In this document: one piece after another, positions 17,520-26,352 of the stretch
Layout: every line of letters begins with the position of its first letter
How positions within the stretch are numbered: position 1 is the stretch's first letter
Assembly (NCBI RefSeq): GCF_002950945.1
Contig: NZ_CP012673.1
Span: forward strand, 124,001-188,000
Origin: Sorangium cellulosum
Lineage (GTDB): Bacteria > Myxococcota_A > Polyangia > Polyangiales > Polyangiaceae
Length of the DNA: 64,000 nucleotides
Direction: 5' to 3'
Notes under the pieces: generated by a model
The model's input: the letters and a program-made list of their open reading frames with translations, nothing else
What the model was told of the DNA's origin: nothing
Database searches by the model: none
Translations under genes and position numbers: made by a program

Positions 17520-19031
17520 TCACGGGAGCATCAGGACGCACTCGATCCGGCAGGACGGGACGGAGCCGCCGCCGCTCGTGGTGCTCACTTCCTCGCAGAT
17601 GGTGCGCTCGATGGAGCCGGGCGGGCACGGATCCTCGACGGGCACGCACTCGCGCCAGCAGGTGCCTGGCCCCGGATCCCCGGTATAACCGCCGCCGGAG
17701 GAGCTGCTGCTGGTGTCCACGCCGCTGCACACGGTCTGCTCGACGGTGCCGTCCGGGCAGGAGGGCTCGACGGGCACACACTCGGTGAAGCAGCCGCCGC
17801 CGGGGTAGGGCATGCCGCCGTAGCCGGTGCCGGTGGTGCCGCTGTCATAACAGGTCGTCTGCTCGACGGTGCCCGGCGGGCAATAGGGCTCCACGGGGAC
17901 GCACTCGGTGTAGCAGCCGCCGCCGGGGTAGGGCATGCCGCCGTAGCCGGTGCCGGTGCTGACGCTGGAGCTGCCCTCGCAGACGGTCTGCGGGATGGTG
18001 TCCGGCGGGCAGTAGGGCTCGACGGGGACACACTCGGTCCAGCAGCCGCCCGGGCCGCCCGCGCTGCCGCCCCAGCCGGTGCCGCTGCTGCCGCCGGCGC
18101 CGCCGGCGCCCCCGCCGCCGCCCATGCCGCCGCCCGAGCCGACGGTGACGCTGGAGCCGCCGTCGCAGAAGGTCTGCGGGATGGTGTCCGGCGGGCAGTA
18201 GGGCTCGACGGGGAGGCACTCGGTCCAGCAGCCGCCCGGGCCGCCGCCGTAGCCGGTGCCGCTGCTGCCGCCCGTGCCACCGGTCCCGCCGCCGCCCCAG
18301 CCGGAGCCGCTGCTGGGCACGTCCGCGGGGGCAGCGCCCCAGCCGGAGCCGCTGCTGCCCGCGCCCGCGCCGCCGGCGCCGGCGCCCCAGCCGGAGCCGC
18401 TGCTGCCCTCCCAGCCGCCGCTGCCGCCCGCGCCGCCCGAGCCGGCGACGCCGACGCTGACGGTCGTGCTCTCATCGCAGACGGTATGCGGGATCGTGTT
18501 CGGCGGGCAGTAGGGCCCCACCGGCACACACTCGGTCCAGCACTCCTCGTGGAACTCGGTCGTCGTGGGGGCGCCCGTGCCGACGGCGACGGCGGTGACG
18601 TCGGTGCAGGTCTTCTGCTCGAACGTGCCCGGCGGGCAGACCGGCGGCGGCGTGCACTCGGTCCAGCACTTCGGATCGGTCGGCAGCGGCAGCCCGGGGC
18701 CGGCCGCGCCCGTGCCGACGGAGCTGCTGGTGACGGTCGTGCTGCCGTCCTCGCAGAGGACGTGCTGCCCCCACCCCGGCGGACATACGCTGTCGGCCAC
18801 ACACTGCTCCTCGCACATCTCGCCGACCTCACACGGCGAACAGACCGTCTCCCAGTGGAAGCCAGGTCCACAGTCGGGCTCGGGCGGCGGCGACGGCTCG
18901 TCCGCGCCGCCACAGCCCTGTCCCTTGGCGCCGGTGAGCACCACGAGCGCCGAGAGCGCGATGAGCCCCTGAAGTGATGAACGAGCGACCGAAGAGCGAG
19001 AGACGAGCGAGGAGAAGAGCGTGAATCGCAT
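17520..19031 (-). CDS. Secreted Cys-rich repeat protein with Gly/Ser-rich linkers
   Basis: A 503-residue predicted exported protein. The N-terminal hydrophobic segment (about 20-37) ends in a GCGG stretch. The rest is built from seven clear copies of a ~22-residue module, C-[WYF]-[TR]-E-C-x-P-x4-C-P-x-[GDN]-[TS]-x3-T-[VTF]-C. There is a divergent N-terminal copy and a C-terminal half copy (CRIECVLMLP). Modules are separated by variable Gly/Ser-rich spacers (SSGSGWG, GTGYGG). Four Cys per module suggest two disulfides each, so the chain is probably a string of small cross-linked knots on the cell surface. The ATG at 19031 follows GGACGGAG. I do not know a named family. It could be an adhesin or a structural protein. 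Confidence 0.75.
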   Translation of the reverse strand: MRFTLFSSLVSRSSVARSSLQGLIALSALVVLTGAKGQGCGGADEPSPPPEPDCGPGFHWETVCSPCEVGEMCEEQCVADSVCPPGWGQHVLCEDGSTTVTSSSVGTGAAGPGLPLPTDPKCWTECTPPPVCPPGTFEQKTCTDVTAVAVGTGAPTTTEFHEECWTECVPVGPYCPPNTIPHTVCDESTTVSVGVAGSGGAGGSGGWEGSSGSGWGAGAGGAGAGSSGSGWGAAPADVPSSGSGWGGGGTGGTGGSSGTGYGGGPGGCWTECLPVEPYCPPDTIPQTFCDGGSSVTVGSGGGMGGGGGAGGAGGSSGTGWGGSAGGPGGCWTECVPVEPYCPPDTIPQTVCEGSSSVSTGTGYGGMPYPGGGCYTECVPVEPYCPPGTVEQTTCYDSGTTGTGYGGMPYPGGGCFTECVPVEPSCPDGTVEQTVCSGVDTSSSSSGGGYTGDPGPGTCWRECVPVEDPCPPGSIERTICEEVSTTSGGGSVPSCRIECVLMLP

Positions 19032-19536
19032 GGGAAGACTCCGTCCTGCGTGCCTGGGCCGACACGCGACCAAGAAACGATGCTCTGCGCCGCACCTGCG
19101 GAGCGCTGCTGCTCCGCGGCTGCTCAGCGCGACTCGGAGAGCTCGTCCGGAGATAAAGCACCGGACATGCCACGCCCGTCCGCCCGCCCACCGCGCGCCC
19201 CGGCGGCGTCCCCCGGGCGCCGATCCGCACGTTTCGGCGCGTTTTCCGGCGAGATCCCCGCGGCGCCCGACCCCGCGGGGCGGCATCGCGGCTCGCGGCC
19301 GGGCCACCGTGTGACGGTGAGCGCCGAGCTCGTGCCACAGTGAGCCAGATGCGCCACTTTGCTCAGGCGGCGCACAACAGGTTGGAATGACAGCGGAAAC
19401 TTCCGCGGGAGCGCCAGCCCACGGCGACGCGTCTGGCCTGCCGTTCGCTCGACGTCGCGGGAGGTGAGGAGGGGTAGGGGGCTCGCTGCTCCCCCGGCGT
19501 CCGGTCGAGCGAGCAGCGAGCGCGCCCTCGGTCATG
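19032..19536. other. Intergenic region
   Basis: About 505 bp between two minus-strand genes, holding the promoter of the Cys-rich gene. I see no repeat, hairpin or protein family. Frames here are open only because of high GC. Confidence 0.4.
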
Positions 19537-21951
19537 TCATGGCGTCTTGGCGATCTCGACCTCGACGTCGGCCGCGATCGTCGGCGTGCTCTTCAACGTG
19601 ACGCGGAGGTGCGCCGGCGTGCCGTCGGCCCACGCGAGCTCCAGGGAGTCGCCGGGTCTGTCGAGCGCACCGAGCAGCCGGACGGGCGGGCGCCCGCCCT
19701 CGCACGACGGGTCGACGGGGGGATACGCGACCGCCGTCGCGCGATCCTCGATCATGTGCCAGACGACGATCTCGTTGAACCCGAAGTCGTGGTTCTGCAT
19801 GAAGTAGACGTCCCCACCGTTGCGGTACTCGACGACGAAGTACTCCTTGTCGCCGCGCTCCGGGTCGTAGAGGACGGTGACCTCGCGCGACCTCTCGACG
19901 GCGCCGATGCGCAGGGTGCGCGTCGACCACGAGGGGATGGCGATCGCGTCCGGCGTGACGAACCCGCTCTTCATCTTGTGCAGCGGATCGAGGTGCGTGG
20001 CGAAGTCGTGCGACGACATCAGGCTGTACCGGCGGGGGGTGAACCTCTCCGGGCACTGGCCGTAGATGTCCTGCGCGCCGAGCAGGCCATGGGAGAGCTC
20101 GTGGCAGGTGAGACCCACACTCTCGAGCTGCTTGCCGGGCAGGGATGAGAGATAGAGATCCTGCACACGGACGCTCAGCGGGGTCGTGTCCCCGTCGAGG
20201 GCCACCGACGTCGTGCGGTTGGTGCCGGACGGGCCGTCCTGCGGGCGGACGATGGCGACCACGAGCTCGTCGGGCGTGAGGCGGTCGTTGTGGTTGCGGT
20301 CGTACGTGTGGAAGTCGAACGCGGGGTCGGCCGCGCGCAGCGCGTCTTGCCACATCTCGGGGAACTTGTCGTTGTCCCAGTACCAGTTGCCTCGCCTGGC
20401 GGGAGGGGCGAGGTACCAGGCGCCGTCCTCGCAGCCGAGGTAGGTGACCCTGCCGAGGCCCACGCGGCCCCCGCTGTTCTCGTCGAACCACGTCTTCACC
20501 GACGACCGGGAGCCCTCGAACATCGCGACGAGCTGCGCCTTGGTCGGGCGCTCGTGATCCGGGCGCATGGGATCGAAGCAGATCACCACGGTCTGGAACG
20601 TCCGGTGCTTCGGGCGCATGGCGTTGTACGGCTTGACGAAGGCGGAGCCGCTGCGCCGCGCGTGCTGCACGCGGAGGGAGCGGTCGCCGACGTACGCGAC
20701 CGTGTCCGGGTCGACGGCGGCCTGGATCCGGACCTCGTGCGAGCCCGCCGTCAGGTTGTCGAGCTGGAAGGCGAAGCTGTTCGCGCGGTACCTGGGCTCG
20801 CGCTGGAGGAACGTGAGGGTGCCGGGCTGCGCCGGCTGCCCGTCGACCAGGGCGCGCAGGCGCAGCCGGCCGGAGGGCGCCGCGGCCTCGGCCCCGACGT
20901 CGAGGATCACGGTGGAGGCGTCGCTCGAGGTGACGAACGACGCGCGCAGCGCGGGCACGTCGACGAAGGTCGTCCCGGAGATCTCGGTGGGCGCGAGCTG
21001 GCCGCCCACGACGACCATGCCGCCGTCGCCGGCGTGCGCCGGACCGGCGGTCACGGTCAGGGTGCGCGCCGCGATCTGGGCGGGCGCGCCGTCGACCCGC
21101 GCCCGCAGCCGCACCTCGTGGGCGCCGGGCGCGACATTGCCGCTCAGGAAGGTGTAGCGGCGCGCCCCGCGGTGGGTCGTCGCGCCGGTCGCGCCGGTCG
21201 CCTCGAGGAAGAGAACGTCCGAGACCACCACGCCGTCGACGAGGGCCTGCACGACGAGCCGCCCCTCGTCGACGGTCGCGTCGGCGCTGAAGGTGATGGC
21301 GAGGGGACCGGCCTTCGCCGTCTCGATCGAGGTGACCATCCCGGCGAGGTTGATGTTGTCGCTGGAGGACACCGTGGTGGTGGACCCCGAGACCGCGGTC
21401 GCGAGCCGGCCCTCTCCGTGGTCCGGAGCGCCGGTGTGCAGCGTCATGGTGCGGTCGCGCATGCGCGCGGTCCGGCCCGATGCGCTGAACCACTCGAGCT
21501 CGACCACGTGCTGGCCGGCCGCGAGGCCGGGCGCGACGAACGTGAAGGCGCGCACGTCGTCGCGCCCCTCGCCGGCGGCCTTGAAGAGGGTCGAGGAGAC
21601 CACCGTGTCGCCGTCGACCCTGGCGCGCACGCTCGCCCCTTCCGACCCGAGCATCTCCGCGCTCAGGGTGATGGCGAGATCGTCGCCGGCCTCCGTCACG
21701 ATGGCGCCGGAGAGGCCCGGGACCGGGACCCACAGGCCGGGCTCGCTCTCGACGATCGATCCGTCGGCCGGGGAGACGACCACGACGTCGCCGACGGAGC
21801 TCGGGACCGACACGGAGAGCGCGTCGCTCGCCCCGGCGAGGTCGCCCTCGGACGACGCGAGGGCAGGGGCGTCCGGGCCCTCCGCGGCGCACGCCGACAG
21901 GCAAGCCGCCACGAGCCACGATGCATGAGCGCGAAGAACGGAATGTCGCAT
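19537..21951 (-). CDS. Secreted M6-like zinc metalloprotease lipoprotein
   Basis: An 804-residue extracellular protease candidate. A lipoprotein signal ends in LSAC (Cys21). Residues about 40-440 contain three or four similar beta-sandwich modules, each with a R/Q-A-L/R-V-D-G core (RARVDG, VQALVDG, LRALVDG). The catalytic part has VVICFDPMRP, an EF-hand-like loop DRNHNDRLTPDE (about 550) and the zinc site HELSHGLLGAQD (about 614). In the zinc site HExxH plus the following Asp matches the M6 (immune inhibitor A) family. After it come YSLMSSHDF, the Met-turn region, and a C-terminal domain. The ATG at 21951 follows AGGAG. Predatory lysis or nutrient release is a plausible role in a myxobacterium. 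Confidence 0.8.
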   Translation of the reverse strand: MRHSVLRAHASWLVAACLSACAAEGPDAPALASSEGDLAGASDALSVSVPSSVGDVVVVSPADGSIVESEPGLWVPVPGLSGAIVTEAGDDLAITLSAEMLGSEGASVRARVDGDTVVSSTLFKAAGEGRDDVRAFTFVAPGLAAGQHVVELEWFSASGRTARMRDRTMTLHTGAPDHGEGRLATAVSGSTTTVSSSDNINLAGMVTSIETAKAGPLAITFSADATVDEGRLVVQALVDGVVVSDVLFLEATGATGATTHRGARRYTFLSGNVAPGAHEVRLRARVDGAPAQIAARTLTVTAGPAHAGDGGMVVVGGQLAPTEISGTTFVDVPALRASFVTSSDASTVILDVGAEAAAPSGRLRLRALVDGQPAQPGTLTFLQREPRYRANSFAFQLDNLTAGSHEVRIQAAVDPDTVAYVGDRSLRVQHARRSGSAFVKPYNAMRPKHRTFQTVVICFDPMRPDHERPTKAQLVAMFEGSRSSVKTWFDENSGGRVGLGRVTYLGCEDGAWYLAPPARRGNWYWDNDKFPEMWQDALRAADPAFDFHTYDRNHNDRLTPDELVVAIVRPQDGPSGTNRTTSVALDGDTTPLSVRVQDLYLSSLPGKQLESVGLTCHELSHGLLGAQDIYGQCPERFTPRRYSLMSSHDFATHLDPLHKMKSGFVTPDAIAIPSWSTRTLRIGAVERSREVTVLYDPERGDKEYFVVEYRNGGDVYFMQNHDFGFNEIVVWHMIEDRATAVAYPPVDPSCEGGRPPVRLLGALDRPGDSLELAWADGTPAHLRVTLKSTPTIAADVEVEIAKTP

Positions 21952-22091
21952 GGATTCGCTCCTGTGCTCGCAGGGCGAGCACGAAGGGGCTCGCGACGCG
22001 GGCAGCGATGCCGCGTCGACGAGCGGGTTTCTCGGGGTACGAGGCCGGCGGGCCGCGTCAGCGGACCGTCGCCGGCCTCTACAGGAGAGGC

Positions 22092-22136
22092 GTGACTCGC
22101 CGAGTCACACCCCGTGACCCGCGCGGTGTCACGGGG
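22092..22136 (-). terminator. Two adjacent hairpins downstream of the ferritin-like gene
   Basis: The first palindrome, 22092-22108, is GTGACTCG-C-CGAGTCAC. The second, 22110-22136, has perfect 9-bp arms CCCCGTGAC and GTCACGGGG around a 9-base loop. They lie 55-100 bp past the stop of the gene ending at 22191 and upstream of the protease start. They could terminate the former or act as operators of the latter; no T-run follows. Confidence 0.5.
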
Positions 22137-22190
22137 GGAAAGGGCGCCGACGGGCGGCGGGCGCCCTCTCCGGAGCGGGTGGCCGCCGCG

Positions 22191-23504
22191 CTAGCTCGAC
22201 GCGGCGACCGCCTCCACGAAGTTCCGGGCGAGCCTGCTCGCCGCCTGCTCTCCGGGGATCCCGGCGTAGACCACGAGCGCCCGATCCACCACGCGCCCGG
22301 CCTCCTCCGCGATCGCGTCGAGCGCGCCGCGCCTCGCCTCCTCCACGCGCCGCCGCTCGGCGGGCGAGAGCCTCGGCCGCACCCAGGCGTCGATCGCCCA
22401 TGACAGCTTCGCGTGCCTCGTCTCATCGCGGGCGATGCGCGTCATCACGCGGCGGACCAGGGGATCTCGCGCGGAGCGCGCCTGCCACATCCCGACGAGC
22501 GCGCCGTACGTCTCCCGCACGCACCCCTCCGCCGCGTTGTCGAGCGCGAGCTCCTCCAGCGACCGCACCGGCCTCGGATCCACCCTCGGCTCCTGCCATC
22601 GGCCGCCGTAACGCGCCGCCACGCGCCGCATCACCCGCGCGTGCCGCACCTCGTCGCGCTCGGCGATGCGGGCCCGCTCCACGAGCGGCCGCGGCGCGCC
22701 GTGGTGCGCGAGCTCGCGCCCGAGCGCCTCGAACGCCCAGACGCTCGCCGCCTCGAGCTGGGCGATGTTCGCGAAGTACGCCCCGACCCGCGTCGCGCCC
22801 CGACCCCCGCGCCGCACGAGCCCCGCCGGCCTGCGGCCGACGCAGCCGCCGTCCTCCGACTCGATCACCTCGGACTCGAGCTCCCGCACCGCGCCGTCCG
22901 CGCCCACCGAGAGGACATAGAGCGTGCGCTCGTACGGCGTGCAGTCGCTCGTCGTCTGCGTCGCGAGCACCTCGTACCCGTCGCCAGCGGCCTTGACACC
23001 GGCGGTGTCGCGGCTGCCGCAGCCGATGTTGTACCCCGCGATCGACGCGGCGAGCACCGCGTCCGCGGGCGTGTCCACGGGGCCGAGCCACGCCCTCACG
23101 CCGTCCGGCGTGTCGATGACGGTCACCTCGTCACCCTTGTTGACGATCAGGATGTGGTGATCGCAAAACGGGCCACATTCGCCGAGGGAGAACCCCTGGC
23201 GCGGCGTGGCTGCCGCCACCGCCATCTCACATGCCGCCCTGTCCGTCGCTGCGGAGCACTTCTCCCCGATGGATTCACGCGTGTGCACCTCGGGCGCTTC
23301 CGTGAAGGCCTCGAACTCCCGCAGCTCGAGGTAGTCGGCCGGCTCGCTCGGAGCGACACCGGCCAGGTACTGGGTAGCGTGGTCGCTGGTGCAAGGGATG
23401 GGCTCGAAGCCGCTGGTGTCGATCCCGCAGCCGCCGGCGAGGGGCGCGAGCGAGAGCGATAGAACCTGACGCAGGATTTTGTCGATGGGTCGTGATGATC
23501 TCAT
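22191..23504 (-). CDS. Ferritin-like diiron lipoprotein
   Basis: A 437-residue exported protein. The signal peptide ends in LAGGC (Cys26). The middle part (about 60-240) is a Cys-containing domain with GECGPFCDHHILIVNKGD. The C-terminal ~170 residues form a ferritin-like four-helix bundle with ligand pairs: E in QLEAASVWAFE, then E-x-x-H in ERDEVRHARVM, E in AAEGCVRETYG, and E-x-x-H in ARDETRHAKLSW. That is the E, ExxH, E, ExxH pattern of carboxylate-bridged diiron sites. Outside the cytoplasm its role is unclear; iron or oxidant handling is possible. The start is set at 23504, just before the signal peptide. Similar lipoproteins recur in myxobacteria. Confidence 0.8.
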   Translation of the reverse strand: MRSSRPIDKILRQVLSLSLAPLAGGCGIDTSGFEPIPCTSDHATQYLAGVAPSEPADYLELREFEAFTEAPEVHTRESIGEKCSAATDRAACEMAVAAATPRQGFSLGECGPFCDHHILIVNKGDEVTVIDTPDGVRAWLGPVDTPADAVLAASIAGYNIGCGSRDTAGVKAAGDGYEVLATQTTSDCTPYERTLYVLSVGADGAVRELESEVIESEDGGCVGRRPAGLVRRGGRGATRVGAYFANIAQLEAASVWAFEALGRELAHHGAPRPLVERARIAERDEVRHARVMRRVAARYGGRWQEPRVDPRPVRSLEELALDNAAEGCVRETYGALVGMWQARSARDPLVRRVMTRIARDETRHAKLSWAIDAWVRPRLSPAERRRVEEARRGALDAIAEEAGRVVDRALVVYAGIPGEQAASRLARNFVEAVAASS

Positions 23505-23764
23505 GGGGTCCGTGCAGAACAAATTACGTGCCGGCGCGCGGGGCGCGGCACGCCGCGCTCGGCCAGGGAGCGCGGGCCTCTCGTCCATGACAACGGTGTC
23601 GCGCTGTCCGCTCTGGGCGCGGCCTGGCCGGGCGGCGCGGAGGCCGCTGGTGCTTCCCGGTGCCGCGGGCACGGGATCGCTCACGGTTCCGCCGAGGCCG
23701 CTGCCGCGACGGTGCCCTCAACCTCCGAAGGGTCGGCGAGCGCGGCCCAGCCCGCGGTGGCGAA

Positions 23765-24001
23765 ATGGCGCGCCAGGAAAACCAGGTGACCCTCGACCAG
23801 AAGCGGGCTATTGCCAGCATCCCGCGCATGAAGCAAGCCGAGATGTCCGCTTTGCTGCTGCCGGGCATCGGAACCACGGACCATCTGAGGATGGCCAAGG
23901 ACCTGGACGTACATACCATCCGGGTGGCGATCCACTGCACCGAGGCCGACGTTTCAGAGCAGCACCTCGGTCTGGCACGCAAGTGTGGGATCAGCACGCG
24001 T
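23765..24001 (+). pseudogene. Remnant of a 4-hydroxy-2-oxovalerate aldolase gene (DmpG/MhpE type)
   Basis: The translation contains [35 protein letters not shown] and GLARK. These are consecutive blocks of the aldolase TIM barrel (around residues 85-140 of the ~340-residue family). The catalytic N-terminal blocks and the remaining barrel are missing on both sides, and the frame runs into the convergent cupin gene. It is therefore an internal fragment and cannot encode an active enzyme. No aldehyde dehydrogenase or hydratase partner remains nearby. Confidence 0.75.
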
Positions 24002-24386
24002 CGTGCTGGGTACCGTCGCCGGGCGTGATAAAGATCATCACGCTCGGCGCGCGCACGATCTGCCGGTGCCAGACGCCGCGAGGGACGATGCACGTGCCCT
24101 GATCGCGCAGCTCGATCACGCGCTCGCCGCGCTCGTCTTCCAGCACGACGTCGACCGAGCCGGAGAGCAGGATCAGGACCTCGTCGCCAAGGGGGTGGAC
24201 CTCGCGGTGATCGGGGCTCTCGGCCATGTGGAAGAGGCCCACCATGCGGCCGGCGTGCAGCTCCTCGCGCTCGCCGATCTTCGCCCAGAACTCGGCGTCC
24301 ACAGGGATCTGCTTCGCGGCGCCGCCGTCGAGGAGCTGCACGTAGGTGTCGGAGAGATGAAAGGCGTGGCTGTCGTGTCGGGTCAT
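23991..24386 (-). CDS. Cupin-domain protein
   Basis: A 131-residue single-domain cupin. The first motif region has [25 protein letters not shown], the G-x5-H-x-H...E...G pattern with some divergence. The second region is [29 protein letters not shown], carrying the second His. Such small cupins bind a metal or ligand and act as sugar isomerases, dioxygenases or sensors; the role here cannot be assigned. The start used is ATG 24386; a more distal ATG at 24440 lacks a spaced ribosome site. It converges with the aldolase remnant and is divergent from the GST gene across an AT-richer promoter region (24420-24475). Confidence 0.75.
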   Translation of the reverse strand: MTRHDSHAFHLSDTYVQLLDGGAAKQIPVDAEFWAKIGEREELHAGRMVGLFHMAESPDHREVHPLGDEVLILLSGSVDVVLEDERGERVIELRDQGTCIVPRGVWHRQIVRAPSVMIFITPGDGTQHDAC

Positions 24387-24643
24387 ACGCGGATCATGGA
24401 CCCTCGCGCGCACCGGTGATTGTAGATTTTTTTCCGGCATCCTCGTTATATCCTACAACACATCTCTACAATGCCACCGCAGCGCGGGGTCGCGGTCACG
24501 TTGAACCAGTACAGCTCGGCCAGACCCGCGCGGGCGCTCGTCGTTACTGGCCTTCCTCTACGCCTCTCCGCGCTCACTTCGCTCCACCGGCGAGCCAACG
24601 GCGCGCGGGCGCTTACGGCGCATCGCCTCTTCCAGGGAGATCC

Positions 24644-25306
24644 ATGAAACTGTACTTCAGCCGAAACTTGAATCCACGGGTTGCCGTTGCCGTGGCGCGC
24701 CACCTCGAGGCACCGGTGGAATTCATCCACGCGGCTCCTCTCGACCCGTCACAGCAGGAGAAGTTTCGAGCGCTGAATCCGAACCTGCGCCTGCCCATCC
24801 TGGTCGAGGGGAGCCAGTCGCTGTGGGAGACGGACGCGATCGCGTGCCGCCTTTCGCAGCTCACGGGCTCGGACTTCTGGCGCACGGGCACCGCACAACC
24901 GGAGATGATCCGCTGGTTGAGCTGGGGCACGCACAACTTCGTCGCCGCGTGCGACAAGGTCCACTTCGAGCGCGTGACGAAGCAGCGCTACGGGCTCGGT
25001 CCCATCCGCGATGACCTCGTGGCGGAGGGGCTCTCGGGGTTCGCCGAAGCGGCGACGCTGCTCGAACAGGTCCTGAGCGGCAGGGACTGGCTCGTCGGGA
25101 GCGCGGTCTCGTACGCGGACTTTCGCATGGCGTCGGTGCTTCCGTTCGTGGATCTCGCCGGGCTGCCGCTGGCGGACTACCCGCACGTCGCAGCCTGGCA
25201 CGCGCGCCTGTGGCAGCTCGATGCTTGGCGCGATCCGTTCGCGGGGCTCGAAGCCCCGGAGCTGCCGGAGGTCCCGCGCTTCGATGCCACCGGATCGAAG
25301 CGTTAG
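24644..25306 (+). CDS. Glutathione S-transferase family protein
   Basis: A 220-residue two-domain GST. The N-terminal thioredoxin-like domain starts MKLYFSRNLNPRVAVAVARHL and contains NPNLRLPILVEG with the cis-Pro and the SLWETDAIACRL glutathione-binding Glu-x-Asp. The C-terminal helical domain includes WLVGSAVSYADFRMASVLPF, the typical N-capping box near Asp. The family conjugates glutathione to electrophiles or reduces peroxides; the substrate is unknown. The ATG at 24644 follows CAGGGAGA. It is followed after about 45 bp by an AraC-type regulator on the same strand, which might be co-transcribed. Confidence 0.85.
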   Translation: MKLYFSRNLNPRVAVAVARHLEAPVEFIHAAPLDPSQQEKFRALNPNLRLPILVEGSQSLWETDAIACRLSQLTGSDFWRTGTAQPEMIRWLSWGTHNFVAACDKVHFERVTKQRYGLGPIRDDLVAEGLSGFAEAATLLEQVLSGRDWLVGSAVSYADFRMASVLPFVDLAGLPLADYPHVAAWHARLWQLDAWRDPFAGLEAPELPEVPRFDATGSKR

Positions 25307-25350
25307 ACAGACGACGTGGGCGACCGCCGCGCAGCGATGTGGCCGGCGAC

Positions 25351-26256
25351 GTGATTGTCGGCCATGATGTCCACGTGTTGTATGTCCGCCACGTGCCGGG
25401 TCCGCCGCTCTCGGCGCACGTCGCCGAGCTCTGGTACCTTTCGGCTGCTCCGCCCCGCGCGGCCGAGCGCATCCTGCCCTCCGGTACCCTCCAGCTGGTC
25501 GTCAACCTCGATGAGGACGAGCTTCGCGTCTACGACGGCCCCACCATTCGCCGCCACTCCGGTGCCGCCGTGTCGGGCGCGTACCAGGCCTCCTTCGGCG
25601 TCGACACACGCGAGCACGCGTCGATGGTCGGGGTCCACTTCCGCCCCGGCGGCGCGTGGCCGTTCCTCGGCGCGCCGCCCGGCGCGCTGACCGACACACA
25701 CGCCGACCTCGCGGACCTCTGGGGGCGGCGAGCGGCGGAGCTCCGCGACCGTCTGTGCGCGGCGCCGGACCCGCGCGCTCGCTTCGCGCTGCTCGAGCGC
25801 GCGTTGCTCGACCGCCTTTCGAATGCGCGCCCCGGTCATCCCCTGGTGCCGCACGCGATCGCGGCGCTCGAGGGAGGCGAAAGGCGCGTCGCCGACGTCG
25901 CGGCCACGCTCGGCATCAGCCACCGCCGGCTCATCGACGTGTTCACCGCCGAGACCGGCCTCGCCCCGAAGGCCTTCGCTCGGATCACACGCTTCCGGCG
26001 GGCGCTTTCGCGGGCCGAGAGGGAGCGCGAGCCGGACTGGGCCCGGCTCGCTGCCGCGTCGGGGTTCTGCGATCAGTCGCACCTGATCCGCGAGTTCGTG
26101 GCCCTCTCCGGTGATTCGCCGACCGCGCTCATCGCCCAGTCCTCCCGCGAACGCGTCAAGTTGCACCACATCGCCATCGCCGCGTCAGCCGCGCCGGATG
26201 GGGCGCGGGGAAGGGGCCGGCAACACGCGCGACCTCGAGGTGTCCTGATCCGCTGA
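25351..26256 (+). CDS. AraC-family transcriptional regulator
   Basis: A 301-residue regulator. The N-terminal part (VPGPPLSAHVAELWYL, ERILPSGTLQLVVNLD, GVHFRPGGAWPFL) is the sensor domain seen in many AraC proteins that begin with a P-S-G-x-x-x-L-V-x-N-L motif. The C-terminal DNA-binding part has RVADVAATLGISHRRLIDVFTAETGLAPKAFARITRF, the first helix-turn-helix, and WARLAAASGFCDQSHLIREF, the second with the conserved F-x-D-Q-S-H. The ligand is unknown. GTG at 25351 is the assumed start, and no clear ribosome site is seen. It follows the GST gene closely and may control it. Confidence 0.8.
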   Translation: MIVGHDVHVLYVRHVPGPPLSAHVAELWYLSAAPPRAAERILPSGTLQLVVNLDEDELRVYDGPTIRRHSGAAVSGAYQASFGVDTREHASMVGVHFRPGGAWPFLGAPPGALTDTHADLADLWGRRAAELRDRLCAAPDPRARFALLERALLDRLSNARPGHPLVPHAIAALEGGERRVADVAATLGISHRRLIDVFTAETGLAPKAFARITRFRRALSRAEREREPDWARLAAASGFCDQSHLIREFVALSGDSPTALIAQSSRERVKLHHIAIAASAAPDGARGRGRQHARPRGVLIR

Positions 26257-26352
26257 CTGCGAAGGATCGGCGCGGCGCCGGGACGCACCGCAGCGCGACC
26301 GGCGGCGAGACTCATAGTACAACCATGCTCTGAACTTCTACCCGGTGCGCTG

